Origin: Hymenobacter latericoloratus
Lineage (GTDB): Bacteria > Bacteroidota > Bacteroidia > Cytophagales > Hymenobacteraceae
Assembly (NCBI RefSeq): GCF_014199535.1
Contig: NZ_JACHNV010000005.1
Location: forward strand, 228,232 to 292,231
Direction of reading: 5' to 3'
Length of the DNA stretch: 64,000 bases
The translations under genes and the position numbers were made by a program. The notes beneath the pieces are model-generated. The model ran no database searches. It saw nothing but the letters and a program-made list of their open reading frames with translations, and was not told the origin of the DNA. Shown here piece after piece: positions 1-8,240 of this stretch (positions are counted from its first letter, which is position 1; every line of letters starts with the position of its first letter).

Positions 1-107
1 TTCCGGCTGGTACTTACCTCATCGAGGCTAAAACCGGCAACTACGTGTACTGGAAGAAAGTGAGCATCAAGTACCCATCGGCTCCGGTTTCCAAGAAGCG
101 CCGCTAA
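1..107 (+). CDS. C-terminal fragment of a T9SS cargo protein (sorting domain)
   Basis: Only the last 34 codons are in the window, reading from base 3 to the TAA at 105-107. The peptide contains GTYLIEAKTGNYVYWKKV followed by a basic tail ending KKRR. The G-x-Y-L-x-x-x-x-T-G motif followed by a lysine-rich strand is the end of the type A C-terminal sorting domain of proteins exported by the type IX secretion system, where the domain is recognised and removed by the PorU sortase. The rest of the protein, and so its activity, lies left of the window. A terminator-like hairpin follows at 185-220. Confidence 0.7.
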   Translation, partial: PAGTYLIEAKTGNYVYWKKVSIKYPSAPVSKKRR

Positions 108-184
108 ATCACGGACTAAACGGATTTGTCGGATTGCACGGGTTCGTTTTGTTGTTTGATCCCCGTTAGGGCAGATTTTTTTAC

Positions 185-220
185 GCTCCGAAGTCGTTAG
201 GGCTTCGGAGCTTTGCTTTT
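185..220 (+). terminator. Rho-independent terminator of the upstream T9SS cargo gene
   Basis: A 9-bp perfect stem (GCTCCGAAG at 185-193 with CTTCGGAGC at 203-211) is followed by a T-rich stretch at 212-220. It lies about 80 bp after the stop codon of the partial gene. Confidence 0.65.
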
Positions 221-294
221 GCGGAGCGCCGGCTATTCAGTCCAGACCTAGTAGGCTGGCGTTTCCCTACCCCCTCTCGCCTTCTGAACCCTCT

Positions 295-858
295 ATGACC
301 ATGACTCGTTTTTTCCGATTTACTTCCTTGCTGCTGGCGCTGGGTGCTCTGGTGGCTTTTGCCGGGCCCAAGCTTAAAAAAACGGCCATTGGGCAAAACA
401 TTACGCTCGGGGTACCAGAAGGCTTCGCGGCCCTGCCCGATGATGGTATTGCCGCCAAGTACCCGGCAGCGCGTAAGCCCCTGGCTGTATTCAGCAACCC
501 CAGCGGCCGCATCGACCTGAGCGTGGCCCAGAAGCCGACCACCTTCAGCAACCGTGACTACGCCCTGCTGCTCAAGATTTACAAGGCCAGCATCCAGAAC
601 ATGTACTCCAAGGTGCAGTTTTTGCAGGAAGACATTCGCACCGTGAATAAGCGCGACTACGTGGCCCTGGAATTCGTTTCGACGGTAACCGACAACCGCC
701 GGGGTGGCAACTTGGCGCCCGTGCGCAAGTACCAGTTCGTGCAGTACGCCATTGAAGGCAACCAACTCTACGTTTTCACCTTCGTGGCCCCCGCCGAAGA
801 GCAGGCTCAGTGGCAACCTACCGCCCAGGCCGTAATGGGCAGCGTAACGATGAAGTGA
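295..858 (+). CDS. Small exported protein of unknown function, possibly DcrB/PsbP-like
   Basis: 187 aa. A basic N-terminus and hydrophobic stretch (about residues 5-24, ending AFA-G) form a signal peptide, so the protein is periplasmic or surface exposed. The mature part starts with an invariant-looking 'GVPEGFAAL' strand. It ends with a segment in which a predicted strand leads to W-x-P-x-x-x-x-V-M-x-S-V, an arrangement resembling the DcrB/PsbP/DUF1795 fold; I call this only by resemblance. Two ATG codons compete as start (295 and 301). No cysteine lipobox is visible. The function is unknown. It is followed by a long palindrome and then tadA, with no sign of a shared operon role. Confidence 0.6.
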   Translation: MTMTRFFRFTSLLLALGALVAFAGPKLKKTAIGQNITLGVPEGFAALPDDGIAAKYPAARKPLAVFSNPSGRIDLSVAQKPTTFSNRDYALLLKIYKASIQNMYSKVQFLQEDIRTVNKRDYVALEFVSTVTDNRRGGNLAPVRKYQFVQYAIEGNQLYVFTFVAPAEEQAQWQPTAQAVMGSVTMK

Positions 859-869
859 AATGGTGAGAT

Positions 870-940
870 GGTGAAATAGTGAGTTTGATGTTCTATTTGC
901 ACCCTTGAAGTTACCCAAACATCAAACTCACTATTTCACC
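870..940. repeat. Intergenic palindromic repeat, 23-bp perfect arms (family B)
   Basis: The arm at 870-892 (begins GGTGAAATAGTGAG) is the exact reverse complement of 918-940, with a 25-nt loop. It fills nearly the whole gap between the exported protein gene and tadA. A degenerate relative lies at 26076-26189, and a half-site resembling one arm (GGTGAAATAG) lies near 48844. Confidence 0.75.
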
Positions 941-944
941 GCCC

Positions 945-1391
945 ATGACTCTTTCGCTTTATTCCGACGAGCAGTACATGCGGGAGGCGCTGAAACAGGC
1001 GCGCTACGCTTTTGAGGAGGAAGAAATTCCGATTGGTGCGGTGGTCGTGCTGGACAAGCGCATTATTGCCCGGGCCTATAACCAAACCGAGAAGCTGCAG
1101 GACGTAACGGCCCACGCCGAAATGCTGGCCCTGACGGCCGCGGCCAACCACCTGGGCAACAAATACCTCACCGACTGCACCCTGTACGTGACCGTGGAGC
1201 CCTGCGTAATGTGCGCCGGCGCCACGGCCTGGGCTCAGGTACGGCGGGTGGTGTATGGAGCCCACGAGCCCAAGTTCGGGTTTCGGCGGCACGGCAACCT
1301 GCTGCACCCCCGGGCCGAGCTGGTAAGCGGCATCTTGAGCCACGAGAGTGAGGAGTTGATGCGGGAATTCTTCGCGCAAAAGCGGAAATAG
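945..1391 (+). CDS. tadA: tRNA-specific adenosine-34 deaminase TadA
   Basis: 148 aa, a normal length for bacterial TadA, which converts A34 to inosine in the wobble position of tRNA-Arg(ACG). The zinc deaminase signature is complete: H57-A58-E59 (metal ligand and proton shuttle), followed by P86-C87-V88-M89-C90 carrying the two cysteine ligands. The N-terminal helix with E-A-L-x-x-A and the 'IPIGAVVV' strand are typical of the cytidine deaminase fold. The protein is cytosolic. The gene starts five bases after a long palindrome and is followed 109 bp later by sod. Confidence is high because of the motif spacing; the only realistic alternative is a guanine deaminase paralogue, which would lack the 'EPCVMC' context. 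Confidence 0.93.
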   Translation: MTLSLYSDEQYMREALKQARYAFEEEEIPIGAVVVLDKRIIARAYNQTEKLQDVTAHAEMLALTAAANHLGNKYLTDCTLYVTVEPCVMCAGATAWAQVRRVVYGAHEPKFGFRRHGNLLHPRAELVSGILSHESEELMREFFAQKRK

Positions 1392-1500
1392 CCTACTTTT
1401 GGCCGCCTCCGTAACCCTGAGGTGCCCGCGGCGGTTATAGCTGCAGGTACCCCGGAGCGGCGGCGTCGCTTCCTCTTTCCACCAATCAAACCTTTCTGTT

Positions 1501-2109
1501 ATGGCTTTCGAACTGCCCCAACTGCCCTACGCCCACGATGCCCTGGAGCCGCACATTGATGCGCAAACCATGGAAATTCACCATACCAAGCACCACCAGG
1601 CCTACGTAACCAACCTCAACAATGCCATTGCCGGCACCGAGCTGGAAGGCAAGAGCCTGGAAGAGCTGATGCACAACATTGCCTCGGCTCCGGCCGCCGT
1701 GCGCAACAACGGCGGTGGTCACTGGAACCACTCCCTGTTCTGGACCATCCTGGGCCCGAACGGCGGCGGCGAGCCCACCGGCCCTATCGGTGAGGCTATT
1801 ACCAAAGCTTTCGGCAGCTACGAGAAGTTCAAGGAAGAATTCACGAAGGCCGCTACTACCCGCTTCGGCTCGGGCTGGGCCTGGCTCTGCAAACAGTCCG
1901 ATGGCTCGGTGCAGATTTGCTCGACGCCCAACCAGGATAACCCCCTGATGCCCGATTCTGGCTGCAAAGGCACTCCGGTTCTGGGCCTGGATGTGTGGGA
2001 GCACGCCTACTACCTCAAGTATCAGAACAAGCGCCCCGACTACATTGCGGCCTTCTACAACCTCATTAACTGGGACGAAGTGAACCGTCGCTTCTCGCAG
2101 GAGGCGTAG
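1501..2109 (+). CDS. sodA: Superoxide dismutase, Fe/Mn family
   Basis: 202 aa, full length. It converts superoxide to hydrogen peroxide and oxygen in the cytoplasm. The four metal ligands are in their expected contexts: H27 (after E-I-H), H77 in the N-H-S-L-F-W strand, D164 and H168 in D-V-W-E-H-A-Y. The helical hairpin domain at residues 1-90 and the alpha/beta domain at 91-202 are both present. Three to four cysteines (near residues 130, 140 and 155) are more than most family members have. The glycine-rich G-G-G-H before the second ligand leans towards Mn or cambialistic forms, but metal choice cannot be fixed from sequence. It is monocistronic, ending in a strong two-way terminator. Confidence 0.93.
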   Translation: MAFELPQLPYAHDALEPHIDAQTMEIHHTKHHQAYVTNLNNAIAGTELEGKSLEELMHNIASAPAAVRNNGGGHWNHSLFWTILGPNGGGEPTGPIGEAITKAFGSYEKFKEEFTKAATTRFGSGWAWLCKQSDGSVQICSTPNQDNPLMPDSGCKGTPVLGLDVWEHAYYLKYQNKRPDYIAAFYNLINWDEVNRRFSQEA

Positions 2110-2114
2110 CTTAG

Positions 2115-2171
2115 TATCTGCCCACAAAAAAGCCTTCTAGAACAGCTAGAAGGCTTTTTTGTGGGCAGATA
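2115..2171. terminator. Bidirectional terminator, 26-bp perfect stem
   Basis: Positions 2115-2140 are the exact reverse complement of 2146-2171 with a 5-nt loop (AACAG). The core GC stem (GCCTTCTAG) is flanked by six A on one side and six T on the other, so it works in both directions, for sod on plus and for the terpene-cyclase-like gene (ends at 2191) on minus. Confidence 0.9.
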
Positions 2172-2190
2172 TTACCAGCTCAGCCGCTGC

Positions 2191-3303
2191 TCAAGCGCTG
2201 GCCAGAGCGTGGTAGCGGACCAGGGCTTCCAGACAATATGCCGTGGTCATTTCTTCTGAGCCCCATCCGACGGCTAGCTTAGGGCCGCCATAGTATAGTA
2301 GCCAGCGCGGCCATTCTCCGGTAGCTCCCTGGGCCTGCAGAATATAGTGGATAGCGGCTTTCAGCTCAGGCGGCTGACACCCCAGGTTCAGTAAGCTACA
2401 CACGGCCCAGGCCGTGTCAACCAGCGTTTCTCCCAAACGGCCGTCGGGCTTAGCCTGGGCCAGAATCCGGTCAATGATGGGCTGGCGCAGGGGCTCCAGC
2501 TTTGTAATACCCGAGTAATAACACCGGGTAAAGGAGTAGTACACGAAGAGGGGGTCCCGGTACCACAGGTCGCAGTTGCCTTCCCGTTGCTCAGCAATGA
2601 TGCGCAGTAGGAAGGTAATTACCGGCTGAGTTTCTGGAATATCTCCCAGGTAGTAGAGCACGTTGGCATTTACTACCCCATCAACATCGTTGCGGCTGGC
2701 CTCCACTGACCGCCAAAACAGTATGCTCTGGATAGGGTGAAGCAATTCGCGCGCGGTTACCCGCCAGAAGGTTCGGCTCGGTATCCAGCGCAGCCGCATA
2801 ATAAACCACGAATAGAACAAGCCCTGCCGGTTCCGGTTCATCAAAAACAGGGGCACGTTCGTTGGTACCGGGCAGTCAATTCCGCGGGCCCGCAGTATTG
2901 CTGATATACAGGCGGTGTCGTCCAAATCAAGCGGGCACAGATGCCGCAGCCGATGCGTGGTCGTGAAGTGGTTCCATAAGCCCCCAAAGTTCATTTGGTT
3001 TCGCAGAAACAAAGTTGTCCGGCTTAGCATCTGATCGGCCAGCGGATGTTCTGCTACGTGCAATAAGCAGTGCGCAATCAGGGCCGTCGGAAACAGGGTG
3101 CTATCCGTGGAAATCCAGCCCTGCATGGGCCCGTCGCCAGCGCAGTACGATGCAAATTGTCCTTCCGGAAACTGATGCTGATGTAAATAGCTCAGGGCAA
3201 GCTCAATAGCTTGCTCCAACTGTTTTTTATCGGGGGCTACCGTGGGCACCAGCCCAGCTGCGAGGTCCGCGTTTTTCTCCTGATTGCGTGTTGCGTTCAG
3301 CAC
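2191..3303 (-). CDS. Prenyltransferase/squalene-oxidase-repeat protein with DxDD motif (terpene-cyclase-like)
   Basis: 370 aa with a GTG start at 3303; no ATG occurs before residue 60. Residues 126-130 read D-L-D-D-T-A, the DxDD acid motif of class II terpene cyclases (squalene-hopene cyclase, copalyl diphosphate synthases), which protonates a double bond or epoxide. Residues 325-331 form one clean QW repeat (Q-x-x-x-G-x-W). Further helix-rich repeats with D-T-A-W-A-V and T-A-Y-C-L-E-A-L fit the alpha/alpha barrel. The length is about half to two thirds of a normal class II cyclase, so it may be a single-barrel enzyme or a reduced homologue. No signal peptide is seen. It is divergent from a UbiA prenyltransferase gene, which supports an isoprenoid role. 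The substrate is unknown, and a non-catalytic barrel protein is possible. Confidence 0.65.
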   Translation of the reverse strand: MLNATRNQEKNADLAAGLVPTVAPDKKQLEQAIELALSYLHQHQFPEGQFASYCAGDGPMQGWISTDSTLFPTALIAHCLLHVAEHPLADQMLSRTTLFLRNQMNFGGLWNHFTTTHRLRHLCPLDLDDTACISAILRARGIDCPVPTNVPLFLMNRNRQGLFYSWFIMRLRWIPSRTFWRVTARELLHPIQSILFWRSVEASRNDVDGVVNANVLYYLGDIPETQPVITFLLRIIAEQREGNCDLWYRDPLFVYYSFTRCYYSGITKLEPLRQPIIDRILAQAKPDGRLGETLVDTAWAVCSLLNLGCQPPELKAAIHYILQAQGATGEWPRWLLYYGGPKLAVGWGSEEMTTAYCLEALVRYHALASA

Positions 3304-3410
3304 GTAGATAAGCTTTAATCTCTTTTAGCCTGCAAGGTACCATTTGCTTTCCCGGCTTCAGGTCAGTCGGTAGTTAATATTAAAAAAGTTATAAAACTGT
3401 ATTTCTGTCT

Positions 3411-3418
3411 TATATTTG
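3411..3418 (+). promoter_or_regulatory. Putative -7 box (TATATTTG) upstream of the UbiA gene
   Basis: TATATTTG matches the Bacteroidota TAnnTTTG -7 consensus and sits in an AT-rich pocket within the 177-bp divergent intergenic region, 63 bp before the ATG at 3481. A convincing -33 TTG at the right distance is not seen. Confidence 0.45.
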
Positions 3419-3480
3419 AACTACAAGAATCCTACTATTCATCCAGTTAATAACGTCTGCTTGATGGCGGACGGCCTTTC

Positions 3481-4530
3481 ATGTCACAAACAGCGTCTGC
3501 TTACGCCCCAACGTTAGGCAGTAAATTAGTTCAGATTACTCGGGTGCATTCGTGGTGGAGCTATAAGTTTTCGCCTGTTCTAGCTACTTTCTACGCAACG
3601 GCCTGCTTTGCTCACGCTCCCGTCTGGCCGTTGGTTCCCCGGCTGCTGCTGCTGCTGGGTGCCCTGGTAGTGGGCGCCATCTATGTTAGCGTAATCAACG
3701 ACTGGACCGACCTCGACGATGACCGCCTGGGCGGGAAGTACAATCATATGGCCGACAGGTCAAAAGTTTTTCCGACCCTGCTGATTTTGGGATGCCTGTT
3801 GGCGGGTTTGGGCATGGGCGTTTACTTCTGGCACCGGAACCCTGTCAGCAGCTTGCTGTACTTGGGGTCGTGGGTAGCTTTTTCCTTATACTCCCTACCT
3901 CCCATCCGGGTCAAAAACCGGGGGCTTTTGGGTGTGCTGGCCGATGCTTCCGGCTCTCACCTGTTTCCTCAGCTGCTTACCGCCTCGTTGGCGGCAGCCT
4001 GGACCGGTCATACCTTACCCATCTTGTGGTACGTAGCGTTAGGGACCTGGGCCTGGGCTTGCGGCATCCGCAATATTCTGCTGCATCAGCTGGATGATGT
4101 GGAGGCCGACGCCAAGGCTGGCGTATATACCTGGGTGCGGGTGCGAGGTCCACAATTCACCCGCCGAATAGGTCAGGCAGTTATTTTTCCGGTAGAGGTA
4201 GTGAGCTTTAGTCTCCTGCTGGTACTAAATCAGCAGCTCTGGCCAGCATTATTTTTACTACCCTATCTGCTGCTGGAAGGCTTCAAGTGGCGCCTGTGGG
4301 GCAACCGGGCTCAAGTGCTGGAGCCGGGGGCGCGGGTGTTGCTTAATGAGTACTACGAGGTGTTTTACCCCCTCGGACTTTTGCTGGTGCTAAGCAGTCA
4401 GCACACCTCAGACCTACTGGTGCTTGGCTTGCACCTTCTGCTATTCGGCCGTTGTTTTTGGCAAACCGCAAAATACCTGGGCTGGGCCGGCGCCTTAACG
4501 GCCCGCAAAACCCTAGACCGGCTGTACTAG
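3481..4530 (+). CDS. UbiA-family membrane prenyltransferase
   Basis: 349 aa, with about eight to nine hydrophobic membrane segments. It carries both aspartate motifs of the UbiA superfamily: N73-D-W-T-D77-L-D-D-D81 (NDxxDxxxD) and D205/D206...D210 in H-Q-L-D-D-V-E-A-D, which bind the Mg-diphosphate of an isoprenoid donor. The usual product is a prenylated acceptor in the inner membrane; some UbiA relatives instead cyclise terpenes. Acceptor and chain length cannot be read. It is divergently paired with the DxDD protein and overlaps the convergent GT4 gene by 18 bp (4513-4530), suggesting a compact three-gene island. It is distinct from the second UbiA gene at 37714-38643, whose motif context is of the GGGP-synthase type. 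Confidence 0.8.
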   Translation: MSQTASAYAPTLGSKLVQITRVHSWWSYKFSPVLATFYATACFAHAPVWPLVPRLLLLLGALVVGAIYVSVINDWTDLDDDRLGGKYNHMADRSKVFPTLLILGCLLAGLGMGVYFWHRNPVSSLLYLGSWVAFSLYSLPPIRVKNRGLLGVLADASGSHLFPQLLTASLAAAWTGHTLPILWYVALGTWAWACGIRNILLHQLDDVEADAKAGVYTWVRVRGPQFTRRIGQAVIFPVEVVSFSLLLVLNQQLWPALFLLPYLLLEGFKWRLWGNRAQVLEPGARVLLNEYYEVFYPLGLLLVLSSQHTSDLLVLGLHLLLFGRCFWQTAKYLGWAGALTARKTLDRLY

Positions 4531-5781
4531 CGACAGACTATTCTGATACGAAAGGGCTGCCGCCTGTTTCGGCACAAGCTGGGCTTCGTACACTGCATTA
4601 AGCAGCTTACCGGCAAATGCTTCCAGGGCGTTGGCCGGTACAGCGGCCCGCGCCTGTCGCGCCGCCTCTGCCCCTACCACGGGCCAATCAGCCCGGGCAG
4701 CCCAGGCCTTCTCCAAGGCCTCGTCCAGCGCTTTTACCGTAAGCCCAGCCGCTAAAAACCCGGTTGCTCCGTCCGTCAGTAGCTCCGCTATACCACCGGC
4801 GTCAGCCGCAATAGCAGGCCGCCCCGCTAACATTGCCTCCACTAAAGCCAGTGGCAGGCCTTCGTAGCGCGAAGGTAACACCAGGGCATGGTGGGTGCGC
4901 CATATCTGCTCAACCTGGGTGTGGGATACATGACCGCCAAAATGCACCTGCTTCTGCAGGCCCAGAAAGTTTACCATCCCCCGAAGTGCCGCTTCATCGG
5001 GGCCAGCACCGTATAAAGTAAGCGTGAGGGGGCGTTGGCGCCACTTCGCCTGGGCCAACGTCTGGAGCAGAATGTCCTGGCCTTTGTCGGATAAAAACAA
5101 GCGAGCCACGCACGCCAGGCGCAACACTCCATCTGCCGCTACCGGCCAGGGCAGTGCCCCGTCGAAGGCAACGTTGTACGGGTTTCTGATTACCTCTGCC
5201 GCTGGTAACGGCATGCCCAGCTGAAGCTGGGTTAGCTCTAGGTTATGCTGCGACACAAAGTAGCTCCGCCGGGCCTGCCGATATACCTCCTGCGCCAAGT
5301 CACGCTCCAGTGCATCAGGGGCCCGCGAGTTGGTGGCCTTCTGCGCTACCAGTACATAAGGAATGCATAGCCGACGAGATACATCGGCAAATGCAATACC
5401 GTCGTAGTTCGACCCCTGCGACACTACCACTACGTGGGGCCGCAGGCGCTGCAGGTGCCTGAACAGCAGCTCCCGGCTGTTCTTTTGCCGAGTGTAGTGC
5501 CATTTATTAGGCAGCAGCCGGTTCGTTATGCGGTTAACTAAGGGAGGAGCCTTATCTAACTCGATAACACGGCAACCCGCGGCTCGTAGCTCCGCAATTC
5601 GTGGCTGGCACTCATCTACGTTGGTTTTGAAGGCATGAATGCTATGCCCGGCTTTTGCCAGCCACAAGGCAGTACCAGCCCATAATTCCTCACTGCCGCC
5701 CCAGCTGCCATCACAGGAGCTAATGAAAACAATGCGTAGGCCGGCGACGGTGACGGGCGTGTTGGGGTAGAAATTAACCAC
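4513..5781 (-). CDS. Glycosyltransferase family 4 (GT-B fold)
   Basis: 422 aa with a GTG start at 5781. The N-terminal Rossmann half begins with V-F-I-S-S-C-D-G-S-W-G-G-S-E-E-L, the glycine-rich acceptor loop of GT4 enzymes. The C-terminal half has G-A-G-P-D-E and the E-x7-E donor motif (E-G-L-P-L-A-L-V-E), followed by A-D-A-G-G-I-A-E-L. It should transfer a sugar from a nucleotide donor to an unidentified acceptor at the cytoplasmic face. The gene overlaps the 3' end of the UbiA gene on the other strand. With the DxDD and UbiA neighbours, a glycosylated isoprenoid is a reasonable guess, not a demonstrated product. Confidence 0.82.
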   Translation of the reverse strand: MVNFYPNTPVTVAGLRIVFISSCDGSWGGSEELWAGTALWLAKAGHSIHAFKTNVDECQPRIAELRAAGCRVIELDKAPPLVNRITNRLLPNKWHYTRQKNSRELLFRHLQRLRPHVVVVSQGSNYDGIAFADVSRRLCIPYVLVAQKATNSRAPDALERDLAQEVYRQARRSYFVSQHNLELTQLQLGMPLPAAEVIRNPYNVAFDGALPWPVAADGVLRLACVARLFLSDKGQDILLQTLAQAKWRQRPLTLTLYGAGPDEAALRGMVNFLGLQKQVHFGGHVSHTQVEQIWRTHHALVLPSRYEGLPLALVEAMLAGRPAIAADAGGIAELLTDGATGFLAAGLTVKALDEALEKAWAARADWPVVGAEAARQARAAVPANALEAFAGKLLNAVYEAQLVPKQAAALSYQNSLSLVQPV

Positions 5782-6166
5782 GAAATAGTAGCTCTACAGT
5801 ATCCTTGAGGCTGATTGTTCTTGTTCACCGCTCAGCTCAACTAAGTTGCACCTCAAATATAGCTACTCCCCCGCTAGCAGACACAACCCGGCTCCTGCCC
5901 ACTGCGGCGCGCACTCTATGGGTAGGAGCTGGGTTGTGTCTGCTAGCTTGACCAGGAGCAGTGCTCAAGGGTGGAGTTGGGGTGAGAGAACGTCCTTTTT
6001 CAAACTTCTCAGCAGCCCGGTTCATAGAACGAGCTATTGCCGCAGGCGCACCGATGCGCTTTCTGGAGGAACAACTTTGGTTTCCGGGCGAATTTTCACA
6101 GGACAGATTTCTTGTATCTTTAGGATCAAAATTGTGTTCCCCCCTCTTCTTCTCAACCGTAGTTGC
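5782..6166. other. 385-bp divergent intergenic region
   Basis: It lies between the GT4 gene (minus) and the nucleoside permease (plus). It holds the long hairpin at 5873-5947 and, near 6115-6122, TATCTTTA, which resembles a -7 box but ends in A instead of G. Short ORFs crossing it lack any recognisable family and look spurious. Confidence 0.6.
5873..5947. repeat. Long imperfect palindrome, 29-bp arms with 17-nt loop
   Basis: The arm at 5873-5901 pairs with 5919-5947 throughout. Only two positions differ from the exact reverse complement, and both become G-U pairs in the plus-strand RNA. There is no T-run after it, so it is not a classical terminator. Its size and 17-nt loop match those of the palindrome at 13830-13894, although the sequences differ. 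Confidence 0.75.
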
Positions 6167-7456
6167 ATGAGTACCAAGCTGCGTCTCATTATTCTGAGCT
6201 TTTTACAGTTTTTTATCTGGGGCTCGTGGCTGATTACCATTGGCGCGTATTGGTTTCAGACAAAGCAATGGTCGGGGGCTCAATTCGGGGCTATTTTTTC
6301 CACCATGGGCATTGCTTCCATCTTCATGCCCTCGCTCATGGGGATTGTGGCCGATAAGTGGTTTAATGCCGAGAAACTCTACGGCCTGCTGCACATCCTG
6401 GGCGGGGCGGTACTGTGCACGGTTCCGCTGGTTACGGACCCCGGCACTATGTTCTGGGTGATGCAGCTAGCTATGATTTTCTATATGCCCACGCTGGCCC
6501 TGAGCATTGCCGTTTCTTACTCGGTACTGAAGCGCGAAGGCCTGGATGTGGTGAAAGACTACCCCCCTATTCGGGTGTGGGGCACCATCGGCTTCATTGC
6601 GGCCATGTGGACGGTAAGCGGCCTGGACTTTGAAAAATCGGCTAATCAGTTTTATGTAGCGGCGGCCGCGGCTTTTGCTCTCGGGGTGTATTCGTTCACG
6701 CTGCCCGCCTGTCCCCCACCCTCCAAGGGCACGGCTAGCCGCTCTTTGGTTGATGCATTCGGGCTGAAGTCGTTCGCGCTGCTGCGCGACCCGAAGATGC
6801 TTACCTTTTTCCTGTTTGCCCTGCTGCTGGGCGCCGCCCTGCAGCTCACCAACGCCTACGGCGACACCTTCCTGCATGATTTCGACAAGGTGCCTGCCTA
6901 CCAGAACACGTTTGCCGTAAAGCACCCGGCCGTTATCATGTCCATCTCTCAGATTTCCGAGACGCTGTTCATCTTGGCTATTCCGTTCTTCCTGCGCCGT
7001 TTCGGCATCAAGCAGGTAATGCTGTTCAGTATGATTGCCTGGGTGCTGCGCTTTGGCCTGCTGGCGTACGGCACCCCCGATTTCCCTGGCATTACCCTGA
7101 TCATTCTGTCGTGCATTGTGTACGGCATGGCCTTCGATTTCTTTAATATCTCCGGCTCGTTGTTCGTGGAAACTCAGACGGCTTCCTCCATCCGGGCCAG
7201 CGCGCAAGGCTTGTTTATGATGATGACCAACGGCTTCGGGGCTGTACTGGGCAGCTCGGTCAGTGGCATTGTCATCGAGAAGTATTTCACTGCTCCTGAT
7301 GGCGTAACCAAAGATTGGCAAAGCATCTGGCTGACGTTTGCGGCCTACGCCCTGGTGATTGCCGTGCTGTTCGTCATCCTATTCAAGCACAAGCATAATC
7401 CGCAGGATGTAGAGGAAACGGCCCACGAGCCGTTGCTGAGCGTGGAGCAGGCATAG
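6167..7456 (+). CDS. nupG: Nucleoside permease, MFS NupG/XapB-like
   Basis: 429 aa from the ATG at 6167. The open frame extends upstream to 5846, but that extension runs through the intergenic hairpin and is not hydrophobic. The mature protein starts directly with the first membrane helix (F-L-Q-F-F-I-W-G-S-W-L), the hallmark opening of the nucleoside:H+ symporter family. About 12 membrane segments follow, with the central cytoplasmic loop near residues 195-230. It imports nucleosides driven by the proton gradient. With ndk and tdk elsewhere in the window it would feed nucleotide salvage, though they are not in one operon. The C-terminus is short, acidic and soluble. Confidence 0.83.
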   Translation: MSTKLRLIILSFLQFFIWGSWLITIGAYWFQTKQWSGAQFGAIFSTMGIASIFMPSLMGIVADKWFNAEKLYGLLHILGGAVLCTVPLVTDPGTMFWVMQLAMIFYMPTLALSIAVSYSVLKREGLDVVKDYPPIRVWGTIGFIAAMWTVSGLDFEKSANQFYVAAAAAFALGVYSFTLPACPPPSKGTASRSLVDAFGLKSFALLRDPKMLTFFLFALLLGAALQLTNAYGDTFLHDFDKVPAYQNTFAVKHPAVIMSISQISETLFILAIPFFLRRFGIKQVMLFSMIAWVLRFGLLAYGTPDFPGITLIILSCIVYGMAFDFFNISGSLFVETQTASSIRASAQGLFMMMTNGFGAVLGSSVSGIVIEKYFTAPDGVTKDWQSIWLTFAAYALVIAVLFVILFKHKHNPQDVEETAHEPLLSVEQA

Positions 7457-7490
7457 CGTACCGGCCGCGCCTACCCCCGCCTCCGGCCTG

Positions 7491-7534
7491 AACCGCTGGC
7501 TGGTCTGCTCAGGCAGGCCGACCAGCGGTTCTTT
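7491..7534 (+). terminator. Possible terminator of the nucleoside permease gene
   Basis: AACCGCTGG (7491-7499) pairs with CCAGCGGTT (7522-7530), and the inner bases continue with GGTC/GACC. It lies 35 bp after the stop codon. The following CTTTGGG is only weakly T-rich. Confidence 0.5.
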
Positions 7535-7664
7535 GGGTCCGACACGCAGTTCTATACTTCGCAAGCCTCTGATACTAACCCGACTTGTCCTTGCCCACTA
7601 AAAGGCGGCCCATAGTATGCCAGTAGTATATAATAAGTCTATAAACAGTCTGTTTTGAGTACAC

Positions 7665-7703
7665 AAAAAAACCCGCACTGCGCGGCTGCAATGCGGGTTT
7701 CTA
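7665..7703 (-). terminator. Rho-independent terminator of ndk
   Basis: AAACCCGCA (7669-7677) pairs with TGCGGGTTT (7692-7700). On the minus strand the stem is followed by a run of seven T, about 55 bp beyond the ndk stop codon. Confidence 0.8.
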
Positions 7704-7754
7704 AATGCTCTGGGCTTCGGGTAGGAAGCAAGCCTCTCTACCTAAGCCGCTGAC

Positions 7755-8174
7755 TTAGAACTGTTCGTCGGCGGTGAAGAAGAAGTTGCCTTCAATCTGA
7801 GCGTTTTCGTCGGAGTCGGAGCCGTGTACGGCGTTGGCTTCAATGCTCTTGGCATACTTCTTCCGGATGGTGCCTTCGGCGGCCTGGGCAGGGTTGGTGG
7901 CGCCAATCAGGGTACGGAAGTCAGCTACGGCGTTGTCCTTCTCCAGAATAGCCGCCACAATGGGACCCGACGACATGTACTTCACCAGGTCCTGGTAGAA
8001 GGGGCGCTCCTTGTGTACTTCGTAGAACTGGCCGGCGCGCTCGGGGGTCAGCAGTACTTTTTTCAGGCTTACGATGCGGAAGCCGCCCTCTTCAATCATG
8101 CTCAGGATACCACCGATGTGGTTTTCCTGGGTTGCGTCGGGCTTAATCATCGTGAACGTGCGGTTCGTGGCCAT
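7755..8174 (-). CDS. ndk: Nucleoside diphosphate kinase
   Basis: 139 aa from the ATG at 8174, exactly the family length; the upstream in-frame extension to 8243 has no homology-like features. It transfers the gamma phosphate between nucleoside triphosphates and diphosphates through a phosphohistidine. The active-site context N-A-V-H-G-S-D-S (H about residue 115) is present, as are the N-terminal T-F-T-M-I-K-P-D-A and the G-A-T-N-P segment that shape the nucleotide site. It is cytosolic and probably a homo-oligomer. A TACTTTTG box on the minus strand (8241-8248) is suitably placed as promoter, and the terminator follows at 7665-7703, so the gene is monocistronic. Confidence 0.95.
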   Translation of the reverse strand: MATNRTFTMIKPDATQENHIGGILSMIEEGGFRIVSLKKVLLTPERAGQFYEVHKERPFYQDLVKYMSSGPIVAAILEKDNAVADFRTLIGATNPAQAAEGTIRKKYAKSIEANAVHGSDSDENAQIEGNFFFTADEQF

Positions 8175-8240
8175 GGGGCTGTCGTATGGTTGGGGTTGAA
8201 ATGGAATACTGCGTGAAAGGCAACCCGGAGTTTGCGGGCG

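Noticed and set aside
5846..6166. N-terminal extension of the permease frame
   Set aside because: The extra 107 codons run through a long intergenic palindrome and lack membrane features; the ATG at 6167 starts the first membrane helix directly.
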